A stretch of 64,000 bases of DNA from Pseudeuparius sepicola (Eukaryota > Arthropoda > Insecta > Coleoptera > Anthribidae), in the NCBI GenBank assembly GCA_963920635.1, contig OY987303.1, positions 45,941,223-46,005,222 of the forward strand. Reading direction: 5' to 3'. The notes beneath the pieces were generated by a model. That model was not told the DNA's origin and ran no database searches. It saw only the letters and a program-made list of their open reading frames with translations. Shown here one piece after another: positions 32,290 to 43,488 of the stretch (the stretch's first letter is position 1; every line of letters starts with the position of its first letter). The translations under genes and the position numbers were made by a program.

Positions 32290-32860
32290 TGTAACTCTCT
32301 CTTCTCGTGTATCTGGGTGTCCGTTCCTCGAATGAAATTAATCCACACAGGTTAAGGTATTTATTGGCACGTCAGATAACAGGTGAGTTAGTTAAATAAA
32401 TACAATAAGAGATGGCCACGATGTGAAGAACTGCAGCGGTTCGGCCGGGCCGTGGGGCGCCGGGCAGCGAAGGGGTGTTGGTCGCACTGTTCTACTGGCT
32501 CGGGTCCGGGCAGAGTTCCCAAGGGGGGGAAGCAGAGCCTGAAGCGCCGGGGCAGCAGAGGTCTCGAGTCCAGTCAATGTTCCAAGGGTGGAAGGCTGTT
32601 GACTGAAGAAGCTCGAGAGCGACTTGCTCCTTGAGGGCTGGCTGGCTCTTCTTATACCCGTCGGCGCTGGCCGGACGGATCGATGCTGGGGGTGGAGTCT
32701 CGGCCGGGTCGCGTAGACGGCGGTACCGACCGGCGCGCCCTCGCGAGGGGTAGTACGGAGCGCTTTCGTACTACCCGGGGAGCGAGGAGTGGCGGCGTCC
32801 GCGCGTTGAAACACGGGTGGTCCTGGTGCTGGCTCCAGGAGGGTGGTTGGTCGTGTTACA
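32290..32860 (-). mobile_element. Solo LTR with 4-bp TSD
   Basis: 571 bp, TGTAAC at one end and GTTACA at the other, flanked by ACTT (32286-32289, 32861-32864). GC-rich, unlike its surroundings. Read on the minus strand it has a TATA-like GGGTATAAGAAG (about 32651-32662) and then AATAAA (about 32358), the usual U3-R-U5 order. No internal region remains. It interrupts a non-LTR reverse-transcriptase remnant. Confidence 0.75.
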
Positions 32861-32864
32861 ACTT

Positions 32865-33960
32865 TGATAAAGCTTTTGAATTTTTTTATAAGTTGCTTCG
32901 TCATTATTTTGACGATTGGTTTCCTAAGAAACAAGATTTTATAATAATGTTGCCCCAGGTAAGAAATACGAGTAAAAGCAGTGCCTGCCTCAGGAACATG
33001 TATATTTTGAGTGGAGCATATCGGAAACTTTTACCCGTGTATATCAAGAAACAAAAAAGTTGCATTCGATCCTGGTTGATAAAACCAACAAACATTAAAA
33101 TCTCAGATGTCTAACAACCAAAAAAGAGCAAGCAATCAGTCAAGATTGGTAATTCGCATTCGCATTCGTCAAATATAATGGCGTCTGGCTTAACGACTTT
33201 TTTATTGAGGCTCCAAAAGACATAATTCGCAACATTGGTAGTGGCATACATGGTGATAGTAATGTCAGTGGTTCTCCTGTTAACAATGGAAAAATGTTTG
33301 ATTCCACATTTTTTCTAGTTCCGTTTGCCGAGACTGAGCTAGGTACTTAACTAGGGTTGCCAACTCACTGTTTTGGTAAATCGGGATACTGTGTTAAAAA
33401 AATCGGGATCAGACGAAAAAAATCGGGACAATTTTTTTCAACTTTTTTATTTAAAATAGTGTATAACACGTATTATTACAGAAATTCCTAGTAGAGTTTC
33501 TGTGGTATTGTTTTATTTTATTACCCGAATGTGCCCGAATGGACTGGTGGGTGACTCTCATGTTGTTGCGGCCAATGGCAGGCTTTCTGGTGGGGGTGTG
33601 AGGTGTGAGTAGCACACTACTGAGCGGGACGCAGAAGAAAGGGGTCGAAATCCGGGACATCCCGGAAAATTCGGGACGGTTGGCAACCCTATACTTAACA
33701 TAACAAAATAAATTACAAAATATAAAATCATCAGGATATTATGGTATTCCGACAGTTTACTTGAACAAGACTTGCATTTGCTGGTTAAACCCTTTTTAGT
33801 AAATATGTCATTTCAGACTAGAGAGTTTCGGAACCTCCTGCCTGAAGGTTACTAAAATGCTGCCTGTATTCAAAAAGAAAGATCACACAGATAGATAAAT
33901 TACAGGCCAATTAATCTTGCACCAGCATTTTTAAAAATATTCGACTACTTCGACTAGGTA
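32865..33960 (+). pseudogene. Dead non-LTR retrotransposon pol fragment
   Basis: Three pieces in order. 32865-33115: FDKAFEFFYKLLRHYFDDWF, then PKK and later SWLIKPTNIKISDV, like the linker after the endonuclease. 33150-33343: FVKYNGVWLNDFFIEAPKDI and FDSTFFLVPFAETELG, like the segment before the RT fingers. 33792-33960: FVNMSFQTREF, then KVTKMLPVFKK-like and NYRPINLAPAFLKIFDYFD-like in shifted frames, which is the NYRPISLL box. It is broken by the solo LTR, a hAT MITE (33352-33691) and frameshifts. The clade is uncertain, jockey or CR1-like. Confidence 0.65.
33352..33691. mobile_element. 340-bp hAT-type MITE with TSD TACTTAAC
   Basis: Ends TAGGGTTGCCAAC and GTTGGCAACCCTA, flanked by identical TACTTAAC (33344-33351, 33692-33699). 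Repeated AAATCGGGA phrases inside. The minus-strand open frame (69 codons) is not a known protein. Confidence 0.85.
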
Positions 33961-34483
33961 CATATAGGTAGGTATACGCTTATTGGGATCGAATGACGAA
34001 TGACGAATCATTTAAATAAATTTTAAAATTCTGTCTGACGGGTAGCACAGGTTTCTCTGTGGAAGGTCTACGACGACTGCAAGACATAGTTTTTATAATG
34101 AAATTGTGAATTTTATTAAGGCGGGCGAGTGTCCGGCTGGACATGATTATACCATTTTCTTGCTGAGATTACAGTATTCGGGATAAGTATAAGTTCTTCA
34201 TTCCTTGTGCCAAATGGTCAGTTTATAGCAATCTAGCACATACATAGATAAAAACACTATGAATACGTTCAATTCTGAAATATCTAACATATAGATATGG
34301 ATATGGGAGTACCTACTCCAAGGCTTTGGACCCGTGCTGTTCATTTTATATCAAAAGGTCGTTGATTTTTGTTATTGGAAAAACTTGTTTTATAAGTTTG
34401 CCAAAATTAAAGGTATATTTAAAATACTCATAGATACTTACTAATGACACTATTTTAAAAGTTCTAACTGCTGTAAATTAATA
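33961..34483. other. No gene recognised
   Basis: AT-rich with GGTAGGTA/TACCTA simple motifs. Confidence 0.4.
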
Positions 34484-36045
34484 TACAGGGTGTTTCAGAA
34501 ACCCTGGCATAACTTCTGGAGCATACATAACTTAAAAAAATAAAAATAAAAATCTTATTGATAACGTGTCTATCGTCTTTAATTTCTTAGATACAGGGAG
34601 TCCAAGTTTACTTTTCAAAATTGGATATTGACTGTATCTTCTACTGTATACTAGGTACATTATTGAAATTTGGCACTACTATGTTTTTGGAGATGGAAAA
34701 TAAGCTGAAAATGTCAATTTCTACGTATCTCACAGAGGGCGCCACTTGCGCTGTTTGTGGACCGTGGTTTTACTCGTAACTTTTTTGAGGTTATCTTTTT
34801 GATCTTGCAGGTCCATCATTTTAGTGCATCGTTTTATTCGGCGACAAAGAGGTACTCTTGTATCATAACGATAAAATCAACCTTTTGCCTTGAAATTGAC
34901 GAAACATGCTCCAAAACACCTGTTAACTCCAACGTTGGAGACATAAAATTTTCACCTACCGCTTTCCGCTTTTAAATGTTACAAACCAACTGTACAGGGT
35001 TATTCACTGAGAATTGACCTCCCACCTAACTTTTTTTGTTTTTTTAAGATAAAAGGGTGATTCAGAAAACAAAATCAATGGTTCGGCGAATACTTTTTTA
35101 TGTCATGACCGTTTAGTGTACAGGGTGTTCCAAAAAAGTAGGACCAATGCAACTTATTTTTTTTAAATATAACACCCTGTATATTATCGGATTTTTGAAT
35201 TCTGCTCATCAAGGCAATCAAAATGATATTAAACTTTGTGGCATTATCTTTTTCCGTCTTTGAAAAATTCTGTATTAAAATTTTATACTAAATTTATTTA
35301 ACACGAATTGGTGGATCTCGTGATAAAGATAGATGATCGATGTAATAACAAAAAATATTTGTTTTAAACAAGAGAGTAATATAGTGAAACTCCAAAATGT
35401 TTAGGAGCCTTTTCAAATTTTACTGATTATATTCTCGAAATAAAGAATTTCAGGAAAATCGTAAAAGCTCCTAAACATCTTGGAGTTTCACTATATTACT
35501 ATCTTGTTTGAAACAAATATTTTTCGTTATTACATTGATCGTCTATCTATATCACGAGATCCACAAATTCGAGTTAAATAAATATAGTATAAAATTTGAA
35601 TACGGAATTTTTCAAAAACGGAAAAAGATAAAGCCACAAAGTTTGATATCATTTTGATTGCCTGGATGAGCAGGTTTCAAAAATCCAATAATATACAGGG
35701 TGTTCCATTTAAAAAAATTAAGTTACCATTGGTCATACTTTTTTGGAACACCCTGTACACTAAACGGTCATGGCATAAAAAAAGTATTCGCCGAACCATT
35801 GATTTTGTTTTTTGAATCACCCTTTTATCTTAAAAAATAAAAAAGTTAGGTGGGGGGGTCAATTCTCAGTGAATAACCCTGTACATTGAAAATGATGAAA
35901 AATGCCAAATAGACATTGGTCAAAACACTATTGGTTTCCTTGAAATAGGGAATCAAAATTTTGTCAAATTCAATCCTTTCCATTTTGAAAACGAATAATT
36001 TTTGTTGTGTTTGTATATACAATGTGTCCACGGCAAAGCGGTATT
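34484..36045. repeat. Foldback-family copy (FB) carrying a palindromic insertion
   Basis: Left part 34484-34994 (TACAGGGTGTTTCAGAAACC...; TCGTAACTTTTTTGAGG) matches 54395-54740 and, inverted, 56175-56560. Right part 35882-36045 continues the family after the insertion 34995-35881. A 72-codon frame (34757) recurs in the 54-kb copy, diverged. Confidence 0.75.
34995..35881. mobile_element. 887-bp palindromic TACAGGGTTATTCACTG element
   Basis: Ends CAGGGTTATTCACTGAG (34995) and CTCAGTGAATAACCCTG (35881), flanked by TA. Arms of about 410 bp surround a 50-bp loop (35414-35463). Each arm contains a copy of the mini-MITE (35121-35179, 35696-35755). The empty site AACTGTACATTCAAA at 56174 in the related 56-kb copy confirms the boundary. 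Confidence 0.85.
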
Positions 36046-36290
36046 ATAGGTGTATATGACAATTTTTTTTGCATTACAAACAAATTTTTTGTATTCTGCT
36101 CTTGCTTCACCCAAAAACTATTTTTAGTATCTTGGACATTAAAAAATTTATAGAGGGCGCTGGTAGCAGCTTAAAAATAAAAATGGCATCAGGTAAAGTG
36201 CCTTTTCTGTGCGAAATATTGAAAAATTTTATTAGAAAAACTTGCTCAGAATTAAAAAAATATGACATTGTATCAAATTACAGAACTAAA
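36010..36290 (+). repeat. Dispersed repeat K, copy 1
   Basis: TGTGTCCACGGCAAAGCGGT, then CTTGCTTCACCCAAAAACTA, TTATAGAGGGCGCTGGTAGC and CTTGCTCAGAATTAAAAAA. Copies at 44376-44640 (plus) and 57237-57530 (minus). Confidence 0.85.
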
Positions 36291-36653
36291 TATTTTTTTA
36301 CAAACCATATCATCATAAAAACCCACGATGAGATTTAACTCAATGAAAAGGTAACAGCTGATATAACGTAATTTTTTATAGGTGGTACTAAATAACAGGT
36401 TTTCCAGCCAGAGAGTCGTTTATTTATAATATCATTACCAAATTGGTTATTTACAAGCTTTCGCTCTGGATTATAAGCAAAATATTACCTAAAAATACGA
36501 GGAGTGAAGAGTTAAATTATTATTACGTTTGAATATATGTAGTAATAGTAGCGCCTAGCGCCATCTTTTGACGAGAGGCAGACGCAGTTGCAGCCGAACT
36601 TGCCTACCCCGAAATCTAGTTTGGAATGCCTAGATATGTGCGATAAAAACCTT

Positions 36654-36970
36654 TATCCTAATATTTACACATTACTACAAATCTTGGCTACCATTCCTGT
36701 ATATCCACTGCTACCCCAGAAAGGTCTTTGTCGAGCCTAAGGAGACTGAAAAACTATTTACGAAACACTACAAGTAAAAACAGACTTAATGGTTTGGCTC
36801 TAATGAACATTCACTATGGAACAGAAATTCATGCAGATGAAGTAGTGGATATATTAAAGCCGAAGATTTCTTCTTTAATGGTTTTAGATTTAGCGCAGAG
36901 GAACGAAATTAATTTATCCATTTCATTTAAAGTTAACAACTTTATAAAAGGTAAATGTACCAAAACCTGA
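36654..36970 (+). pseudogene. hAT transposase C-terminal dimerisation domain
   Basis: YPNIYTLLQILATIPVYP, a one-base shift, then TPERSLSSLRRLKNYLRNTT and NRLNGLALMNIHYGTEIHAD. This is the hATC signature (ATxPVxxxxxERSFSxLxxLKxYLR...RLxGLALxxIH). The stop at 36968 gives a normal C-terminus. The upstream RNase-H-like domain is missing. Confidence 0.85.
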
Positions 36971-37589
36971 CACTTTAAGACTATTGGAGGCAATTGTGAC
37001 TATTTCACACGAATATTGAACTTGCCATTTTTGTCATAAAACCATTTTAGGTAGAAAACAACTTCAACAAGCTGAAAAAATGACACACATTTAATAAAAT
37101 GTTATATTTAATTGTAAAATATTAACTTTTATTTAGAACCTACGCCTGCACCAAAAGCTGACAGTGTTTATCAACGATGTTCCTAAAGCTGAATATGTTT
37201 GTTCTTAAACCTGATACACGGTATTATATGTTGTTATCTATTAATTAATTATGGTTTTATTTGTTGTTTTCTTGAAATGAATAGAAAATGTTTTTGTTTA
37301 TTATTTAGATGCTTAAAAATTGTTTTGAAACTTTTTGCGACAAAGTTTTTTGATTGTTGGAGGGCAAGCATCATAACAATACCACGACGGTTCATGACAA
37401 ATTTGGCAATAGGTAAGTTAGTAAAAGTAAGTCGTTGGTTAAGCAACTTAATAAATAAATTTAATTATTTTTTCAGACACCTAATTTTTCTTTCAGGTCT
37501 GTACCAGTAATAATACACTACACGCACATTATTAGAACCTGTTTATTATTTTTAAGAAATACTTACAAATATAAATTTAATAGTATATT

Positions 37590-37925
37590 TCCTAACAAGT
37601 GCGGAAAGTGCCACTTTTCCGCACGCGATTGCAGTTGGCTGAACGACGCGTAGCGAAGTTCAGCCAAGAAATCGAGTGTGGAAAAGACACTTTCCGCAAG
37701 AGTTAGGAACACTATTTTTTCTACAAGCGTGCGGAAAAGTAAGACACTTTCCCGCACGCATTTACTTTTCCGCACGCATTTTAGTTTAGAAAGTGTCACT
37801 TTTCCGCACTAGTGCGGAAAAGTAGTGCGGAAAAGTACTTTCCCGCACTAGTGCGGAAAAGTTACACTTTCTAAACTAAAATGCGTGCGGAAAAGTGTAC
37901 TTTTCCGCACGCTTGTAGAAAAAAA
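37590..37925. repeat. Dense GTGCGGAAAAGT direct and inverted motif array
   Basis: About 14 copies or close variants of GTGCGGAAAAGT / ACTTTTCCGCAC in 336 bp, including ACTTTTCCGCACTAGTGCGG. A larger palindrome pairs TTCTACAAGCGTGCGGAAAA (37718) with its complement ending at 37920. Confidence 0.85.
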
Positions 37926-39081
37926 CTTTTTTTTCATTTCTTTAATATTGAAACACCCCCTTTGAACAGGTACTGGCTCTGAAATCAACTCAACAATATC
38001 ATCTGGGGCATAAAGGATTTCGTCTTTACATTTGGGCCATTTATATAAAAAATTGACCACTAGCTAATGGTATTCCATCTTTAATATCCCTCATTGCATT
38101 TTTTAATGCTTCTTCAGAATAATTTTGAATTTTCTTGGGAGGCATCTTTGGCTAAAAAGGTATAGGTACATACAATATCAGGATTAGGAACAAGAATTAT
38201 AATGTAATATTCTTAATGCTGACATTACTGTCAGGTTTAAGAAAAACGCAGATTTTTGAACCTAAACCTGACATGAGTTGTATTTTTACAATTTTGAGGT
38301 TATAAAATTATTCTTATAAAATTTTAGTTATTTTAAACCTCCCTAATGATTGTACACCTGCCACTTCAACAAAACTTTCAAAATATATAAAAAAAATGTA
38401 CTTATCAGGGACTCTAAGCCTTAAGAAATTGTTGACGAAAAACGACTTCCCTAAAGAAACAGAACACCTTGAATTTTAGGTCACACTAAATTAAAATGTT
38501 TTAGCTTGAATGATTGGTTGCCTATGCCAGTGTCGACTAGAATATTGATATAATAATTGCCGAGGGTGGGTATAGACCCATCTATATGAATAAGCTTGTT
38601 TTTGATAAAAAAAAGATACGTGTCAGCTTTTAGGACTATGTCAGGTTTTGGTGCACCTACCTAATATGTCGTAGTTTTTCGGATGAATATATAGATATTA
38701 AATTTCATGTAAGTATATTTTTGTTGTTTTATTTACTTCTCAAACTAAACCCCCCCCCAAAACTAAATCCTGGCTACGCCCGTGTTGAAAAGAGATCAAA
38801 AGCGAAAAGAAATACACTTACAACTAACTAATGTAAATGTCATTAATCCATACTCTCCAATTTATAGATGTAAAAATGGCCAAAAAAGTAGTAAATGGTG
38901 GAAAATTTCTTTTTTATGTCGAAAGCTTGGAAATAACAAACTTGGTAATGATACTATAAATAAACGACTCTCTGGCTGGAAAACCTGTTATTTAGTACCA
39001 CCTATAAAAAATTACATTACATCAGCTGTCACCTTTTCACTCAGTTAAATTTCATTATGGGTTTTTATGATGATATAGTTT

Positions 39082-39552
39082 TTAAATATGGCATGGAAAT
39101 TACTGGAAGACTTAAATGCTTCAGTATTTTTTTTATTTATACATTAATAATGGCACAAAGTGCAACCGCATATATTTTGGGCCAAAATATTGTCAACCAG
39201 AGAAAATAAGATCGGGTCCTAACATATTTTTAGACAAATTCGGAAAGTTCATAAACCTCAAAATTATTGCTAAATAGCTAAATTGCAAATCCAACTTTTC
39301 CGTTAATGGCAAATCGAACCATATCGGGCGATTGCCCGCGAAGTGCTGACTTGGTTTCCACTAAAGGTTTAAATACCGGTGGTCCGCATTTCGGGGGATC
39401 AGTGATCGACGATTGGTTCCAGGCGCCCCGGTTCGTCGTTTGGTATACTGCCTTGCATAACATGTCATCTTTACATAACATTTTTTCTTCGGCCTCGGCG
39501 CTTGCGTGGTGCCGGGGGCCAGATATTTGGGCCCCAGTAATCGCCCCTCTTT
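39082..39552. other. No supported gene; GC-rich open stretch
   Basis: 39306-39545 is open on plus for about 80 codons (MANRTISGDCPRSADLVSTK...) and contains GGGCGATTGCCCG and, inverted, CAGTAATCGCCCC, so it is more likely a transposon end than a gene. The phrase GGCACAAAGTGCAACCGCAT at 39153 resembles 56640-56680 inverted. Confidence 0.4.
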
Positions 39553-39977
39553 TTAAAAGCTTTTATTTAACTTGCAATGTATGTATGTATGTATGTATGT
39601 AATTTGTTCGGGTGGAATCTTGCAACTCAATTTTGAAGCAGATATCTTCAACCGATCGAGCTGAAATTTTCTGCACACGTTTAATTTGGATGACAATGCA
39701 TGATTATATGTGTGACGTCATTCTAAATCCAACATGGCGGATCACCCAAGATGGCGGACTAGTTAAATTTCAACCGATCGAGCTGAAATTTTGTACACAC
39801 GTTTAATTTGGATGACAATGCATGATTATATGTGTGACGTCATTCTAAATCCAACATGGCGGAACACTCAAGATGGCGGACTAGTTAAATTTCAACCGAT
39901 CGAGCTGAAATTTTGTACACACGTTTAATTTGGATGACAATGCATGATTATATGTGTGACGTCATTCTAAATCCAAC

Positions 39978-40127
39978 ATGGCGGAACACCCAAGATGGTC
40001 ATTAGAAGGTCTCCTCATTGAAGAGCTAGACTGTTCTAAACTAACCGGCAAACGACCTTGCAACAATGATGCGTTAACTGAGATGAATAGACTCAGACAC
40101 CTGGCCAAACTAAAAATTACAAAATAA
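39978..40127 (+). CDS. 49-residue small ORF, copy B
   Basis: Identical in sequence to the copy A ORF, with the same CCAACATGG start context and a stop at 40125, directly at the hairpin arm. Preservation of the frame in both copies is expected if they are recent duplicates and does not itself prove coding. Confidence 0.4.
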   Translation: MAEHPRWSLEGLLIEELDCSKLTGKRPCNNDALTEMNRLRHLAKLKITK

Positions 40128-40451
40128 ATTAAAAGTAAAAAAATATTTTTAAAAAAAGCTTTTATTTAAATGCGCTAAAAAGAATAAAATAATCTTTTCT
40201 TTTAAAACTTTTACTATCAACTTATAACGTCATTCCACAATTTATATGATATAAAAGCTTGTCGCGAGATTTAAGTTTTCAAACTAAGTAAATACCACTA
40301 CTTAAATCTCGCGACAAGCTTTTATATCATATAAATTGTGGAATGACGTTATAAGTTGATAGTAAAAGTTTTAAAAGAAAAGATTATTTTATTCTTTTTA
40401 GCGCATTTAAATAAAAGCTTTTTTTAAAAATATTTTTTTACTTTTAATTTT
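40125..40451. repeat. Long perfect hairpin, copy B
   Basis: Arms 40125-40275 and 40301-40451 around a 25-nt loop, matching copy A. Confidence 0.85.
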
Positions 40452-40547
40452 TCCCTTATACCAGGTGCGGGGAGGTCCCGTCATAGACCCTATCCTCCCG
40501 TTGATCGGTCGCCGTCATGGAGCACTATTTGCGGGGTTGCTGTAGAG
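40452..40547. other. GC-rich segment continuing at 41783, possible retrotransposon leader
   Basis: GGTGCGGGGAGGTCCCGTC and onward, interrupted by the hAT element at 40548 and resuming at 41783 to about 42215. It resembles GC-rich 5' leaders of insect non-LTR elements, but no ORF identifies it. Confidence 0.3.
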
Positions 40548-41782
40548 CAGGGGTCTCCAAACTACGGCCCGCGGGCCAAATCCGGCCCGTCAGTGTCATC
40601 AATCCGGCCCGCGACAGCTAATGGCTGAGTGTCATCAATCCGGCCCGCGACCTAATGGCTGAGTGTCATCAATCCGGCCCGCGACAGCTAATGGCTTATT
40701 GTTAAGTTGGATAATTTTTTTACTCCAATTACTGCCACCTAAGAAGTGAGTGGAATACACCCGAACTTCTACAACCATCGAGGTTCAACCAGAGATATGG
40801 AGTAGGAGAATGCGCTTTGACCTACTGCGCATCCGATTTTTCGGCTACACAGAGGGCGCTTCGACGGCCGCCATGTTAACCCATAGTCTTGTCTTGTAGT
40901 TTGTTTACGTTTTGACGTGCTTACTTTTAATTGCTTTTTTAAGGTATTTTTCGTGTGTTTAGCGTTTTTGCTGGCGTGTTTTTGTAATCGTGTTGTGTTT
41001 TGTGTTCATTAACATGTCTTGCTCTGTAAGAACATGCACAAATTGCAAAATATTTAGACCTGAAAGTATATTCTTCCATTGGTAAATTATTATCCTAGAA
41101 ATACTCGGTTTCCCAAAGACCGGGACCTCTATTAAAAGCTTTAAATTCGCCCTGCAATGTACTATGGTCGAAGAACAAATTCGTTTGTTCAACACATTTT
41201 AAATCTGATGATTTTTTGTTGGTGGGCAATAAGAAATGCCTCCAGTCAACTTCTATACCGTCGGAAAATTTATCTGACCAACAACACACAGTGGTCCGAG
41301 CTTATTTATTCATTTTAATTTATTTTCCAAAATATAAAATTATACCTAAACGTAAATAAATGCAACAATTTGAAAAAGCAAATTATTTTGAAATTGTGGC
41401 ACTTTCGTGGGTTAAAATGGCGGCGAAAAAAAAACAACGCGATTTGAGCGCTATCTGTTAGTGATGGATAGAGAGAGGACATTACCTATTTCCGCGTGTA
41501 ACCACCAGATGTCGTCAAGTGTCGCGGTCGTAAACACATAGGTACCTATATAAATAGGTATGTGGTCGTAAACAATACAGTTCAACACAATAGTGATTGA
41601 ACAGCACAACACAATAGTGGTTAAACTAGCGAATTTAGCAAGCGTATGTTCGCTCAAAGCGCGTACTCGGCGACTAGTCTAGAAACTATAGATACTGACA
41701 GGAGAATTAAAATGATGTTGGCCCTTGGAACTCACTGAAGTAATCAGTATGGCCCCAAGGCTGAAAAGTTTGGAGACCCCTG
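40548..41782. mobile_element. hAT element with TSD CTGTAGAG, carrying THAP remains
   Basis: Ends CAGGGGTCTCCAAACTACGG and AGTTTGGAGACCCCTG, flanked by CTGTAGAG (40540-40547, 41783-41790). The left end carries a short tandem repeat of AATCCGGCCCGCGAC (three copies, 40600-40690). No hAT transposase domain remains. A small AACACAATAGTG tandem duplication lies at 41584-41625. Confidence 0.85.
41014..41310 (+). pseudogene. THAP-domain protein remnant inside the hAT element
   Basis: MSCSVRTCTNCKIFRPESIF with FHW, then frame shifts through RFPKDRDL, then NKFVCSTHFKSDDFLLVGNK and LQSTSIPSEN. The C-x-C, FHxFP, C-x2-HF, DDF and IPS landmarks match the THAP zinc finger in order, about 85 residues. It has a stop at 41084 and at least two frame changes. 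THAP fingers are DNA-binding and occur in P-element-type and some other transposases. A captured host exon is the alternative. Confidence 0.7.
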
Positions 41783-42365
41783 CTGTAGAGTAAGGTTATT
41801 AGTAGGGTGCATGAGGGGAAAAAAGAAAAACGATATAGGGCTTAGCCCTGGGTTACCTATACAGGCGACGTATTTTAGTAGAGGGGCCCGTACTGTCCCC
41901 CCCGCGGACTAACCATCCTCATAGGCTTTTGCAACTCCTGCAACGGGCCACGGGGCCGCGGGAAACTGGCCCCGCGGAGCGGATAGCGCCTGTACGCCAC
42001 CCACCTCGCCAGGCCACACCACCCGCGAACCCGCGGACCGACACGGACGCGGCTGCCGCGAAAGGAGAACCACCGGAGCGCCCCCAGGGAGGCACAGCGG
42101 CAGCGGCGTGCAAGCCACACCCGCAGACCCCGAGGTGCGGGGGGGGGGGGCAAGTCACCAGGGGCCCCGGGAACCACAGCAAAAAATCATCGGGAAATCT
42201 CAGGCACCGCTCCACCTATCAGTAGTACACTCGTTGTTTCGTTGCGCATTATTCTCTCTTCTTTTACCATTGTCGTTGCTCTGCGTGTGTAACCAAACTT
42301 CTGACCAGGACCACAACCAAAAATCATAGATACGTTAGGTTTCAGCGTTGACTGCATGACGTATC
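41783..42365. other. GC-rich leader-like region, no supported gene
   Basis: 41880-42180 is very GC-rich and open in several frames on both strands, as expected from composition. It includes a homopolymer run of G at about 42139. TAACCATCCTCATAGGCTTT recalls retrotransposon leader sequence, with low certainty. Confidence 0.3.
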
Positions 42366-43488
42366 CAGATAGCACAATCTCATGACTTGCACATACTAAT
42401 CATATTCTATTTTAGAATGTTCACATTCCAAGTATATTCTTTTTTAACATACAGCATATTTGAGGCATATGCTTGGCACATGTTACAGGGCACCCCATTC
42501 AGGTGACAACTAAGTGACAGGAATGTGCCACGTCATGTACTTGTCATATGACTAAAACCAACATTACACGTAAATCAAAGTACGTGATAAGTATGTGATT
42601 TTCATATTTCATTTATTTTAATTTTCACTTTCGTATATATACTTAGAACGTGACTAAAATGAACACTGCATTTGAATCTTGAATCAAAGCATATGCTTTT
42701 CACCTTCCCACATTAACATCATGGTATGTAATTGGTACATACTTGTTATATGCCTAAAATCAACATTTGGTTTTGGGGTATGGTAAAAAAAATATACACC
42801 CACATAATATAAAAAGTTATGTATTTATATATATCTAGGTATAATATGTGTCCCTAATTACTATACACCTTCAATAACCATAACATTCTGCAAAAGAAAT
42901 AAGAAAAGTTAACATAAGATTAAAAACCAGCTTTTGTAGGAGATTGCTACACAACAGAAATGGTCGACAATGCAATTTTTTAATTTTTAATATAGATACC
43001 ATGAAGTGAGATGGTTACACAACAATGAAAAATGGAAATTGGATTGTCAACAATAGGTGCGTAGCTCTGTAACTTCACACGTGTTTTGTTTACTTACTAA
43101 AGTTACCATTAACAAAGAATTTGGTTGTATCCATATTGACATTAAACAATGAATGGCAATGGTTATTCTGGTCGAGAGCACGATTACTTTAATAATCTCC
43201 GGTAACTTTCTGTATCGTTCCGTAATCTAATAACCGAAATCAATTACGGAACGACTTTTATCACTTCGATTAGAAAACAGAACACACGCTCATGGTGCCA
43301 ATATATAAATAATAAGTAAACTTACCTTGATACTATTTTGAGAAAAAGGCAAATGCAATCCTCAAAGCCTTCGTCAAAGCCTTGTTCCACACGTGCGGAA
43401 ACGAAAAAGTGCTTCGCGTCGTTCGTGTAAATGTAAAATGGCAGCCGCGTTCTAAAAAGTACCTGTTCTACCCCACACGTTTCGCCAC

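Larger units (their letters stand above)
36297..39081. mobile_element. Element with about 170-bp TIRs enclosing a hAT remnant
   Basis: 36305-36478 and 38917-39075 are inverted copies (CCAGCCAGAGAGTCG / CGACTCTCTGGCTGG; CATCATAAAAACCCA / GGGTTTTTATGATG). The interior holds a hAT C-terminal pseudogene, the GTGCGGAAAAGT array, repeated AAACCTGACA motifs in both orientations, and a hAT right-end-like AATCCTGGCTACGCCCGTG (38766-38784). The outer superfamily is unresolved. Confidence 0.6.
39553..40451 (+). mobile_element. Composite repeat element, copy B
   Basis: Same order as copy A: AAAAGCTTTTATTTAACTTG, (TATG)n, 122-bp repeats starting at 39650, 39772 and 39894, small ORF, 150-nt-arm hairpin. 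Flanks differ from copy A, so the edges 39553 and about 40450 define the unit. Differences from A are few (for example TTCTGCACAC for TTGTACACAC in unit 1). Confidence 0.75.

Noticed and set aside
32392..32934. 180-codon minus-strand Pro/Arg-rich frame
   Set aside because: It coincides with a GC-rich solo LTR bounded by a target duplication, so coding is unlikely.
41875..42225. Several overlapping long frames in GC-rich DNA
   Set aside because: High GC depletes stops in all frames; products are Arg/Pro/Gly-rich without a family match.
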